13,580 nt of DNA from X23 sp050251575 (GTDB lineage Bacteria > Bacillota > Clostridia > SK-Y3), in assembly GCA_050251575.1 (NCBI GenBank), contig JBFWMP010000070.1, positions 1 through 13,580 of the forward strand, written 5' to 3'. Position 1 is the first letter of the stretch. Every line of letters starts with the position of its first letter. Below, piece by piece: positions 7,098 to 13,580 of this stretch. Below the pieces are notes generated by a model, which was not told the DNA's origin, did no database searches, and was given only the letters and a program-made list of their open reading frames with translations. Both the position numbers and the translations under genes were made by a program.

Positions 7098-7875
7098 AGA
7101 GACATTTATCAGTTTGAAAGCGAATAATAAAAAGGCACTTATTACCTATATTACGGCAGGAGACCCTGATGTGCATACTACCCAAAAGCTAGTTTTGGAG
7201 ATGGAGAAAAACGGAGCCGACATTGTAGAAATCGGCATACCTTATTCTGATCCTGTTGCGGATGGACCTGTTATTGAGAGAGCGGCACAAAGAGCACTGC
7301 AAAATAAAATAAAGATAAAAGACATAATGACAGTAGTAAAAGTATTGAGAACAGAAACACAAGTTCCACTGCTATACTTGCTGTATTTTAACTGCATGCT
7401 GCAATATGGTGTTGAGAAGTTTATTATTGAATGTTCTGAAATTGGAATAGACGGGTTGATTATTCCTGATCTTCCTTATGAGGAAAGTGCAGAAGTAAAG
7501 GACATGGCAGCACAGTATAATATTAACATCATCTCGTTAGTGGCACCTACCTCAAAAGAGAGAATAAAAAATTTAACACAACAAGCCCAGGGGTTTATTT
7601 ATTGCGTATCATCGACAGGTGTTACCGGCAGCCGCCAGAAATTTGAAACTGATTTTTTAAACTTTATGAAGGAAATTAATAAATATTCCGAAACACCAAA
7701 AGCAATAGGATTTGGAATTTCTACACCGGAACAGGTAAGGGAATTAAAGAATTATTGTGAAGGATTAATTGTTGGAAGTGCAATCGTGAAGAAGATTGAA
7801 GAGTATGGATACACCCCATATCTTCTCAACAAGGTGGGCGAATTTGTAAAAGACCTTAAGAAGGCAATAGAATAA
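7084..7875 (+). CDS. trpA: Tryptophan synthase alpha chain
   Basis: TIM-barrel subunit that cleaves indole-3-glycerol phosphate to indole and glyceraldehyde-3-phosphate and passes indole to TrpB. It has 263 residues. Catalytic Glu49 and Asp60 fall in VEIGIPYSDPVADGP at the same numbering as Salmonella TrpA. LIIPDLPYEES (about 125-135) and the phosphate-binding glycines around GFGIS and IVGSAIV are present. The start overlaps the end of trpB and has GGGGTG (7071-7076) 7 nt upstream. Last gene of the operon. No GC-rich terminator follows, so some read-through into the response-regulator gene is possible. Confidence 0.97.
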   Translation: MTRIEETFISLKANNKKALITYITAGDPDVHTTQKLVLEMEKNGADIVEIGIPYSDPVADGPVIERAAQRALQNKIKIKDIMTVVKVLRTETQVPLLYLLYFNCMLQYGVEKFIIECSEIGIDGLIIPDLPYEESAEVKDMAAQYNINIISLVAPTSKERIKNLTQQAQGFIYCVSSTGVTGSRQKFETDFLNFMKEINKYSETPKAIGFGISTPEQVRELKNYCEGLIVGSAIVKKIEEYGYTPYLLNKVGEFVKDLKKAIE

Positions 7876-7913
7876 TACATTTTTAATTTTTTGTAAACAA
7901 TTTTTATTTTATA

Positions 7914-7941
7914 TTGAACATGTCTATATATAATATATAAT
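7914..7941 (+). promoter_or_regulatory. Putative promoter of the two-component operon
   Basis: TTGAAC (7914-7919), 16-bp spacer, TATAAT (7936-7941), predicting a start near 7948 and a leader of about 65 nt before the response regulator. A second TATAAT at 7929-7934 is too close to this -35. The -10 lies inside a perfect inverted repeat, so protein binding or cruciform formation there would affect initiation. Confidence 0.5.
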
Positions 7942-7958
7942 AGGTATATATTATATAT
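7926..7958 (+). repeat. Perfect 14-bp A/T-only inverted repeat
   Basis: ATATATAATATATA (7926-7939), loop ATAGG (7940-7944), TATATATTATATAT (7945-7958). It covers the -10 and predicted start of the response-regulator promoter. As RNA from the trp side it would be a weak all-A/U hairpin followed by TTTGATTT. It could be an operator, a weak terminator, or a by-product of very AT-rich composition. Confidence 0.7.
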
Positions 7959-8011
7959 TTGATTTATGCATAAGTCTTATTAACAATTAATACTGCTGGG
8001 AGGAATATAAG

Positions 8012-8698
8012 ATGACATCTGCTGTAAAAATACTCGTGGTAGATGATGATTATAATATTTGTGAATTGATTAGGCTATATCTTGAGAAAGAAGGCTATCA
8101 TGTTGTGACAGCATATAATGGCACAAAAGCACTAAAGCTGTTCAAGGATGAAGCACCTTCTCTTGTGATACTTGACATTATGCTTCCTGAGATGGATGGA
8201 TGGCAGGTTTGCAGGGAGATTAGAAGAATCAGTAATATTCCGATTATTATGCTTACTGCGAAAGGAGAAACTTTTGATAAGGTACTGGGACTTGAATTGG
8301 GAGCAGATGATTATATGGTGAAGCCGTTTGAAACCAAGGAATTAATTGCACGAATCAAAGCTGTTCTTCGAAGGTATGATTATAAAACGACAGATATAGA
8401 AGAAGTTGTATATCCTAACCTTACTATTAATCTATCAACCTATCATTTGAAAGTGAATAGCAAAGAGATGGATATTCCGCCGAAAGAACTGGAATTATTA
8501 TATTATCTTGCATCTCATCCCAATAAAGTATTCACTCGCGAACAACTTCTTCAAGAGGTTTGGGGATTTGATTATTTTGGAGATTCCCGAACTGTAGATG
8601 TTCATATCAAGAGGTTAAGAGAAAAACTGGATGGAGAGAGTCAGCCATGGGAATTGAAGACAGTATGGGGAGTAGGCTATAAATTTGAGGTGAGGTAG
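8012..8698 (+). CDS. OmpR/PhoB-family response regulator
   Basis: Two-domain transcription factor of 228 residues. The receiver domain (about 6-120) has the acidic pair Asp11/Asp12, phosphoacceptor Asp55 in VILDIMLPEMDG, switch Thr82 and conserved Lys104 in MVKPFE. The winged-helix DNA-binding domain (about 130-226) shows the family pattern with PPKELELLYYLASHP and RTVDVHIKRLREKL, ending VWGVGYKFE. Phosphorylation by the adjacent kinase should promote dimers that bind direct repeats. The kinase starts 1 nt after its stop, so the pair is co-translated. The ribosome site is GGGAGG just upstream. It cannot be assigned by sequence to WalR, ResD, PhoP or CssR; the context with htrA favours an envelope-stress role, which is inference. 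Confidence 0.95.
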   Translation: MTSAVKILVVDDDYNICELIRLYLEKEGYHVVTAYNGTKALKLFKDEAPSLVILDIMLPEMDGWQVCREIRRISNIPIIMLTAKGETFDKVLGLELGADDYMVKPFETKELIARIKAVLRRYDYKTTDIEEVVYPNLTINLSTYHLKVNSKEMDIPPKELELLYYLASHPNKVFTREQLLQEVWGFDYFGDSRTVDVHIKRLREKLDGESQPWELKTVWGVGYKFEVR

Positions 8699-8699
8699 C

Positions 8700-10115
8700 A
8701 TGTTTAAGAGTATATTAAGCAAACTAATGTCTGCATATTTTCTAATTATATTGTTAACATTTATTATAGTGGGAGTATTGCTATTTGGTATGCTTGGAGA
8801 TTATGCGACTTCTGAAAAAGAAGAGGTATTAAAATATACAGGAGAAAAAGTAGGCGAGATGACAACCGTATTAGTACAGAATAATACTGAGATTGTTGAA
8901 AAATTATATAGAATAAATCTTGAAGCTTATAGCACAAATACACAATCAATAATCTTTGTGGTCGATCAGACGGGAGAAATATTTGCAATCTCAAATTCTT
9001 TTTATAAGTATATTGAAGGTAAGAAGTTAAGTAAGGAACAGTATGGCGATGTATTACTGGGAAAAGATATGAAAAAAATAGGAAATTTCGGAGGAATGTT
9101 TAATCAAACGGTGTTGACGATTGGTGTTCCTATAAAACTTGGTTATGATATTGTTGGAGGAGTATTTTTAAGCACAACAACTCCAGAAATCAATCGAGTA
9201 CGTTATGATATATTCAGATTATTTATGGTAGCTGTAGTAATAGCAATGATTGCAGCATTTATGCTTATCTTTTTTCTATCGAAAAGGATTTCAAGACCCC
9301 TAAAGATGATTAATAAGGCAGCTAAGACTATTGCAAATGGACAGTTTGAGAATAGAGTTACTGTTGAATCCAGAGATGAAGTCGGTGAACTTGCCAAAAC
9401 CTTCAATAGCATGGCAGAGTCACTTCAAAATCTAGAGGATATGAGAAGAAGTTTTATTGCAAATGTATCCCATGAACTCAGAACACCAATGACGACTATA
9501 CGGGGATTTATAGAGGGCATCATGGACGGTACGATACCACAGGAAAGCCAGGAAAAGTATCTGGCGATTGTATTGGATGAAGCAAAACGAATTTCAAGAT
9601 TGGTGACTGATCTGCTTGATTTAGCAAAAATGGAAGCAGGAGAAAGACCATTAGATATCAGAGAATTTGATATTAATGAGTTGATAAGGGTAAGCATTAT
9701 TAAGCTTGAAAGCAGATTTACACAAAAAGATATCCATGTAAACGCAAATTTTGAAGATGAATACTGCTATGTTGCAGCAGATATGGATAGTATTCAAAGA
9801 GTTATAATGAACTTACTGGATAATGCGATAAAATTTACTGAAAGTAAAGGTACGATAGAAATTAATATAGAATCTAAAGGTAATAAGATTTATATATCTA
9901 TGAAGGATAATGGGATAGGAATCCAAGAACAGGAGTTAAAATATATTTGGGATCGCTTTTATAAAACCGATAAATCCAGAAGTAAGGATAAGATTGGTAC
10001 AGGATTAGGACTTGCAATTGTGAGAAGTATTATTCAACAGCACGGAGAAGAAATCTTTGTAGACAGCAAGCTGGATGAGTATACCAAGTTTACTTTTACA
10101 TTAAAAAAGTCATAA
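8700..10115 (+). CDS. Membrane sensor histidine kinase (HAMP-HisKA-HATPase)
   Basis: Partner kinase of 471 residues. TM1 is about 12-33, an extracytoplasmic sensor region about 34-170 (with the PAS/Cache-like stretch SIIFVVDQTGEIFAISN at 83-99), TM2 about 171-193, and HAMP about 194-247. The phospho-acceptor is His258 in NVSHELRTPMTTIRGF. The ATPase domain has the N box NLLDNAIKF (371-379), G1 DNGIGI (403-408) and G2 GTGLGLAIV (433-441). There is no cytoplasmic PAS between HAMP and HisKA, unlike WalK. The HELRT context suggests both kinase and phosphatase activity. GAGGTG (8687-8692) or GAGG (8692-8695), within the end of the regulator gene, serves as ribosome site. The stimulus is unknown. 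Confidence 0.95.
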   Translation: MFKSILSKLMSAYFLIILLTFIIVGVLLFGMLGDYATSEKEEVLKYTGEKVGEMTTVLVQNNTEIVEKLYRINLEAYSTNTQSIIFVVDQTGEIFAISNSFYKYIEGKKLSKEQYGDVLLGKDMKKIGNFGGMFNQTVLTIGVPIKLGYDIVGGVFLSTTTPEINRVRYDIFRLFMVAVVIAMIAAFMLIFFLSKRISRPLKMINKAAKTIANGQFENRVTVESRDEVGELAKTFNSMAESLQNLEDMRRSFIANVSHELRTPMTTIRGFIEGIMDGTIPQESQEKYLAIVLDEAKRISRLVTDLLDLAKMEAGERPLDIREFDINELIRVSIIKLESRFTQKDIHVNANFEDEYCYVAADMDSIQRVIMNLLDNAIKFTESKGTIEINIESKGNKIYISMKDNGIGIQEQELKYIWDRFYKTDKSRSKDKIGTGLGLAIVRSIIQQHGEEIFVDSKLDEYTKFTFTLKKS

Positions 10116-10136
10116 AGAAGGTAGAGAATCCAAAAA

Positions 10137-10166
10137 GTTCACAATCTGTTCATAGTTTTTTCATAA
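10137..10166 (+). promoter_or_regulatory. Candidate response-regulator operator: three TTCA elements at 11-bp spacing, upstream of htrA
   Basis: TTCA occurs at 10138-10141, 10149-10152 and 10160-10163, exactly 11 bp apart; the first two extend to GTTCAY. OmpR/PhoB-family regulators typically bind direct repeats one helical turn (11 bp) apart, often in place of a -35. Possible -10 elements follow, TAAAAT (10175-10180) or TATAAC (10180-10185), with no good -35 of their own. The site lies directly downstream of the regulator-kinase pair and 58 bp before htrA. Binding by that regulator is inference. Confidence 0.5.
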
Positions 10167-10220
10167 AGATGTCTTAAAATATAACTATAAGAACAAAGGT
10201 TTTATTGAGGAGGTAGTTTT

Positions 10221-11525
10221 ATGAGTGAGTTTAATAATTATCAATGGTATCAAGATGATTTTGAAAAAAATAAGACGAATGAGGGGGCTGTTCTCTCGGG
10301 TGAGTCACAATCTTATTATACAGAGAATCGTAAACCTAAGAAAAAGAAGTTTTCATTAAATTATTTTACAGTTGCTATTATCAGTGCTGTAATCGGCGGG
10401 TTGATTTTTGGGACAACATTTGCTTTTGTAAGTCCTATGATAAATAAAAGTGTTTCTTCCGATACACCAAAAACAGCTTTGTATCCTGATGAGGATTCAA
10501 ATGACACCATTCAGAAAGAAGAAGGGGATATAAGTAATAGCAATGATACAAAATCAGTATTACCCTTGGAGCCTAAAACAATTATCAAAGATAATGAGAA
10601 AAAAGAATTATCAGTGGTTGATATAGCCAAAAAGGCTGGTCCTACAGTAGTAGGAATTATAAACAAGGTTCAGACGAGAGGTTTTATCAGTGGATCCATA
10701 GAACAAGGAAGCGGCTCAGGTATTATTATCAGTGAGGATGGTTATATTGTTACTAACAATCATGTTATTGAAGGGGCAGAAGAGGTTACTGTTACCTTAA
10801 ATACAGGAAATAAATATGAAGCAAAGTTGATTGGACGTGATGCTAAAACCGATATTGCTGTTATTAAAATAGAAGCGAAGGATTTACATTTCGCAGAGTT
10901 GGGAGAATCATCAAAGTTAGAAGTAGGAGAATTGGCAGTTGCAATTGGGAATCCTTTAGGGCAAGAGTTTGCAGGTTCTGTTACGACAGGCGTAATTAGT
11001 GCATTAAACAGGACCATTGTAGTAGAAGATAAATCATTGAACCTGATACAGACAGATGCAGCAATTAATCCTGGTAATTCAGGGGGTGCATTAGTTAATT
11101 CATATGGTGAAGTGATTGGAATAAATACAGTTAAAATGGCTGCATCTGGTGTGGAAGGTCTTGGATTTGCCATACCGATTGATGAGGCAAAACCTATTAT
11201 TAACGAATTGATGGCGCATGGGTATGTAACGGGAAGACCTTTAATTGGTATTGGAGGTCGTGACATTACTAATGAGATATCAAGATTATACGATTTGCCT
11301 GTTGGGATATATGTCGTGCAGGTTACCCCTTTCAGTGGTGCGGAAACAGCAGGAATCAAGGAAGGGGATGTTGTTATCAAGGTTAATGGCAGAGCCATTA
11401 CAACTATGGAAGAACTTAATCACGAGAAAGATAAATTTAAAGCAGGAGACACCATTGAGATAGTAGTAGTTCGCCAAGGTGAAACAAAGACTGTTAAAGT
11501 CAAGCTTACAGAAGAAAAAAATTAA
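10221..11525 (+). CDS. htrA: HtrA/DegP-type membrane-anchored serine protease (S1C) with PDZ domain
   Basis: Surface quality-control protease of 434 residues. A hydrophilic cytoplasmic N-terminus (1-44, ending in the basic KPKKKKF) is followed by one membrane anchor (about 48-70) and a charged linker (71-130), so the protease faces outside. The trypsin-like domain holds the triad His181 (TNNHVIEGA), Asp211 (AKTDIAV) and Ser287 (NPGNSGGALVN). A single PDZ domain covers about 340-430 with the GIYVVQVTPFSGAETAGIKEGD segment. Length and a single PDZ fit Gram-positive HtrA rather than periplasmic DegP with two. The ribosome site is GAGGAGG (10207-10213), 7 nt before ATG. The 105-nt gap after the kinase gene contains a likely operator, and a strong terminator follows. 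Degradation of misfolded exported proteins is the family role. Confidence 0.96.
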   Translation: MSEFNNYQWYQDDFEKNKTNEGAVLSGESQSYYTENRKPKKKKFSLNYFTVAIISAVIGGLIFGTTFAFVSPMINKSVSSDTPKTALYPDEDSNDTIQKEEGDISNSNDTKSVLPLEPKTIIKDNEKKELSVVDIAKKAGPTVVGIINKVQTRGFISGSIEQGSGSGIIISEDGYIVTNNHVIEGAEEVTVTLNTGNKYEAKLIGRDAKTDIAVIKIEAKDLHFAELGESSKLEVGELAVAIGNPLGQEFAGSVTTGVISALNRTIVVEDKSLNLIQTDAAINPGNSGGALVNSYGEVIGINTVKMAASGVEGLGFAIPIDEAKPIINELMAHGYVTGRPLIGIGGRDITNEISRLYDLPVGIYVVQVTPFSGAETAGIKEGDVVIKVNGRAITTMEELNHEKDKFKAGDTIEIVVVRQGETKTVKVKLTEEKN

Positions 11526-11535
11526 AATTAAAAAT

Positions 11536-11573
11536 AAAAAGGTATTCTAATATTGTTATTAGGATACTTTTTT
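11536..11573 (+). terminator. Intrinsic terminator after htrA
   Basis: Sixteen-base arms 11536-11551 and 11558-11573 pair with two G-U wobbles around a 6-nt loop (ATTGTT). The 5' arm begins with five As and the 3' arm ends in TTTTTT, so it may act on both strands. It starts 11 nt after the htrA stop and separates the regulator-kinase-htrA unit from glgA. Confidence 0.85.
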
Positions 11574-11655
11574 AGTATATATATATAATATAAACTATAA
11601 AAAGAGTTTTAATTGTTTAGTACTTTAAACTTTGAATGAATGGAGGAGTAAGCTT

Positions 11656-13137
11656 TTGAATTCTAAAAAGGCCTTAAAAATATTAATGGTATCAGCAGAA
11701 GCAGTTCCTTTTGCAAAGTCTGGTGGTCTTGCCGATGTAGCAGGTTCATTGCCGTTAGGATTAGCAAGAAAAGGGAATGATGTAAGGCTGGTTATGCCCA
11801 GATATAAAGAAATCAAGCATACAATGTATTATGTCACTGATTTTTCCATTCAAATGGACTGGAGAAAAGAAACTTGTATTATCAGAAGTACAGAGTTGAA
11901 TGAATATGCAAAGGAAAATAGATTAAAGGTGCCGGTATATTTTATTGACAGTTATCATTATTTTGATAGACAGGGAATGTATTGTCATCTTGATGATGGA
12001 GAAAGGTTTGCTTTTTTTTGCAAAGCAGTTTTGGAGATGCTTCCTAAAATTAACTTCCAGCCGGATGTGATACATTGTAATGATTGGCATACCGGACCAA
12101 TTACATTTTTACTTAAAAATAAGTATATGAATGATGATTTTTATAAGAATATTTCTACGGTATTTACAATTCATAATTTACAGTATCAGGGTCATTATTC
12201 TAAGGAAATATTAAAAGTACTTGATATTGGGGAATCGTATTTTACGCCTGAACAGCTAGAGTTTTATGGGCAGTTTAACTTTATAAAAACCGGAATTCTG
12301 TATGCTGATATCATTAATACAGTAAGCAATACCTATGCAAAAGAAATTCAAACAGAAGAATATGGTGAGCAGCTGGAAGGAGTTTTGAATAATCGGAAAG
12401 CAGATTTATATGGAATTGTCAATGGAATTGGGTATGAATACTTCAATCCTAAAACCGATACGATGATTTATAAAAACTTTGATACTAAAAATATCGGAGT
12501 TAAAAATGAAAATAAAAGAGACTTGCAGCAGCAGGCAGGGCTTCCGGTTAAAGATGTACCGCTTATTAGCCTTATCCACAGACTTGTAGATCAGAAAGGA
12601 TTAGATTTGATTGAAGAGGTTTTTGAACAGCTTATGGCACATGATCTTCAATTTATCGTTCTAGGAATGGGAGATCCCTATTATGAAAATATGTTCAAAA
12701 AGATGCAGCAAGAATATCCTGACAAAGTTGTAAGCTTTATTGAATTTAATGAGCCATTGGCACACCAGATTTATGCTGGGGCGGATGCGTTTCTTATGCC
12801 GTCACGTTTTGAGCCATGTGGATTGGGGCAGTTGATAAGCTTGAAATATGGAACGATTCCTATTGTAAGGGCTGTTGGAGGATTGGCTGATACAATACAT
12901 GAATTTAATCCCGACTCAAAAGAAGGAAACGGATTTGTTTTTGAAGAATATTCTTCTGAACAGTTTCTGGCAGCGGTCGAAAGATGTTTGCAGCTTTATA
13001 ATCAAGAAAAGGACTTGTGGAATAGTTTGGTAAAATCTGCAATGTCCTATGATTATTCATGGGATAAACAGGCTGATAAGTATATAGAGTTATTTCATTT
13101 AGCAGTTGATAAAATAAAGCAGGATGCTAAAACTTAA
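11656..13137 (+). CDS. glgA: Glycogen synthase (GT5 family, ADP-glucose dependent)
   Basis: Extends alpha-1,4-glucan chains from ADP-glucose in glycogen synthesis. It has 493 residues from TTG 11656. The N-terminal Rossmann lobe begins LKILMVSAEAVPFAKSGGLADVAG with the ADP-glucose-binding KxGGL motif at Lys21 (here KSGGL). CNDWHTGP follows, with His145. The C-terminal lobe has RFEPCGLGQL with the conserved Glu386, followed by AVGGLADT. TTG 11656 is chosen because GGAGGAG (11642-11648) lies 7 nt upstream; an earlier in-frame TTG at 11632 would place that site inside the gene. No neighbouring glgB, glgC, glgD or glgP is in the window. It is monocistronic as far as can be seen, after the htrA terminator and before a repeat-rich gap. 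Confidence 0.96.
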   Translation: MNSKKALKILMVSAEAVPFAKSGGLADVAGSLPLGLARKGNDVRLVMPRYKEIKHTMYYVTDFSIQMDWRKETCIIRSTELNEYAKENRLKVPVYFIDSYHYFDRQGMYCHLDDGERFAFFCKAVLEMLPKINFQPDVIHCNDWHTGPITFLLKNKYMNDDFYKNISTVFTIHNLQYQGHYSKEILKVLDIGESYFTPEQLEFYGQFNFIKTGILYADIINTVSNTYAKEIQTEEYGEQLEGVLNNRKADLYGIVNGIGYEYFNPKTDTMIYKNFDTKNIGVKNENKRDLQQQAGLPVKDVPLISLIHRLVDQKGLDLIEEVFEQLMAHDLQFIVLGMGDPYYENMFKKMQQEYPDKVVSFIEFNEPLAHQIYAGADAFLMPSRFEPCGLGQLISLKYGTIPIVRAVGGLADTIHEFNPDSKEGNGFVFEEYSSEQFLAAVERCLQLYNQEKDLWNSLVKSAMSYDYSWDKQADKYIELFHLAVDKIKQDAKT

Positions 13138-13175
13138 TACGAGATATAGAAATAATGTGACATAGTTGCATTGAT

Positions 13176-13276
13176 TGTCATACTGAACGTAGTGTAATGA
13201 TCCCGCTGTCATCCTGAAAGTAGTGAAGGATCTTATACATAAAAACTCAAGATTCTTCGCTACGCTCAGAATGACA
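13176..13276. repeat. Dispersed palindromic repeat cluster of the TGTCATnCTGA type, three copies
   Basis: Copy A (13176-13202) begins TGTCATACTGAACGTAGTG, copy B (13207-13234) begins TGTCATCCTGAAAGTAGTGA, and copy C (13249-13276) is inverted and ends CTCAGAATGACA. B and C match at 23 of 28 positions and form a long hairpin with a 14-nt loop; A is a decayed direct copy. Repeats of this look (TGTCATTCTGAGCGTAGCGA) are scattered through many Clostridia and other genomes (general knowledge). There is no coding potential beyond chance and no transposase here, so a non-autonomous element or REP-like unit is likely. Confidence 0.8.
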
Positions 13277-13297
13277 GGTACTTGCTGCACATCATAT

Positions 13298-13417
13298 TGT
13301 AGGGACGTATGGCGATACGTCCGCTGGTGTCTATTTCCGGTCATATATCCATACGACCCTACACATGGTGTGTTTTTTACCAATTGCATATGTAGGGAAC
13401 GGTTCGAAACCGTTCCC
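13298..13417. repeat. TGTAGGG-headed hairpin repeats, three units
   Basis: Unit 1 has TGTAGGG (13298-13304) with the perfect stem GGACGTAT / ATACGTCC (13303-13310, 13315-13322) and loop GGCG. Unit 2 is inverted and ends CCCTACA (13357-13363), with an imperfect inner stem of about 13337-13360. Unit 3 has TGTAGGG (13391-13397) with a perfect 10-bp stem GGGAACGGTT / AACCGTTCCC (13395-13404, 13408-13417) and loop CGA. The head is constant while stem sequences differ yet stay self-complementary. Unit 3, followed by TTGGTTT, could also act as a terminator. Confidence 0.75.
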
Positions 13418-13434
13418 TTGGTTTATATGTGTCG

Positions 13435-13461
13435 CATCATTCTACAATGATGTAACATCAT
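13435..13461. repeat. Overlapping small inverted repeats
   Basis: CATCATT (13435-13441) pairs with AATGATG (13446-13452) across a 4-nt loop, while ATGATGT (13447-13453) pairs with ACATCAT (13455-13461) around one base. The two hairpins share 13447-13452 and so exclude each other. Function unknown. Confidence 0.5.
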
Positions 13462-13515
13462 GATTCTTCTTAATGCCGATAAAAAGAAAATCATGTACTA
13501 GCCGCAAATATTAAT

Positions 13516-13552
13516 AAGCTTATTCTTCATGTTAGTTTAGTAAGCTTTTTTT
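13516..13552 (+). terminator. Weak terminator-like hairpin downstream of glgA
   Basis: AAGCTTA (13516-13522) pairs with TAAGCTT (13541-13547) around an 18-nt loop, followed by a run of seven Ts (13546-13552). It lies nearly 400 nt after glgA, so it may end glgA read-through past the repeats. The short stem and large loop keep confidence low. Confidence 0.4.
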
Positions 13553-13580
13553 ACATTTAGAACTACATTATAATCAAATT

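Noticed and set aside
8012..10115. WalRK (YycFG) assignment for the two-component pair
   Set aside because: The kinase has no cytoplasmic PAS domain after HAMP, and yycH/yycI/yycJ are not adjacent; only htrA is shared context.
10760..11398. 212-residue minus-strand ORF inside htrA
   Set aside because: It mirrors the HtrA protease and PDZ coding region, which has intact catalytic motifs; no ribosome site or family features.
13099..13389. 96-residue minus-strand and 75-residue plus-strand ORFs over the glgA 3' end and downstream gap
   Set aside because: They translate dispersed palindromic repeats and part of the glgA end; no ribosome sites or recognisable domains.
13298..13417. CRISPR array
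   Set aside because: The recurring unit is only 7 nt, orientations are mixed and spacing is irregular; the inter-unit sequences are self-complementary, unlike spacers.
13550..13574. Promoter TTTACA ... TATAAT at the right edge
   Set aside because: The spacer is only 13 bp and the downstream gene lies outside the window, so it cannot be supported.

Overview
The window is AT-rich, codes mostly on the + strand and uses strong GGAGG-type ribosome binding sites. Its proteins look like those of an anaerobic low-GC Gram-positive, most likely class Clostridia (Bacillota). Genus cannot be read from the sequence. It holds 12 genes: a YchF ATPase cut by the left edge (- strand), a complete seven-gene tryptophan operon trpE-G-D-C-F-B-A, an OmpR-type response regulator with its histidine kinase, an HtrA-type membrane serine protease, and a glycogen synthase.

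Layout. 1-977: 3'-truncated ychF, leftward. 978-1356: divergent intergenic region with a ychF promoter, a trp promoter and a long trp leader. 1357-7875: trpEGDCFBA, tightly packed; EG, FB and BA overlap, D follows G by 17 nt, C follows D after a 68-nt spacer that carries a heptad repeat. 7876-8011: AT-rich gap with a promoter lying on a perfect 14-bp A/T-only inverted repeat, and no GC-rich trp terminator. 8012-10115: response regulator and kinase, 1 nt apart. 10116-10220: gap with three TTCA elements at exact 11-bp spacing, a plausible response-regulator operator. 10221-11525: htrA, closed by a clear intrinsic terminator. 11656-13137: glgA, probably starting at TTG. 13138-13580: 443 nt with no credible gene, packed with dispersed palindromic repeats of two families and ending in a weak terminator-like hairpin.

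The most informative region is the trp leader. Ten consecutive (G/T)AG triplets lie at an exact 5-nt period (1159-1206), with an eleventh imperfectly spaced or degenerate. This is the signature of a binding site for TRAP (MtrB), the 11-subunit tryptophan-activated RNA-binding protein known from Bacillus. Downstream are an intrinsic terminator (1282-1320), an exact 10-nt second copy of its 5' arm (1225-1234), and a segment before trpE (1321-1334) complementary both to the TRAP repeats and to the trpE Shine-Dalgarno. Together these suggest TRAP control of both termination and trpE translation. Unlike B. subtilis, where trpG sits in the folate operon, trpG here is inside the TRAP-controlled operon. 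The mtrB gene itself is not in the window.

The second coherent unit is regulator-kinase-htrA. It resembles, by organisation only, envelope-stress circuits such as CssRS-HtrA of Bacillus or CpxAR-DegP of enterics. No wholly new enzyme system is visible; the novelty is in regulatory RNA/DNA architecture and in the repeats.
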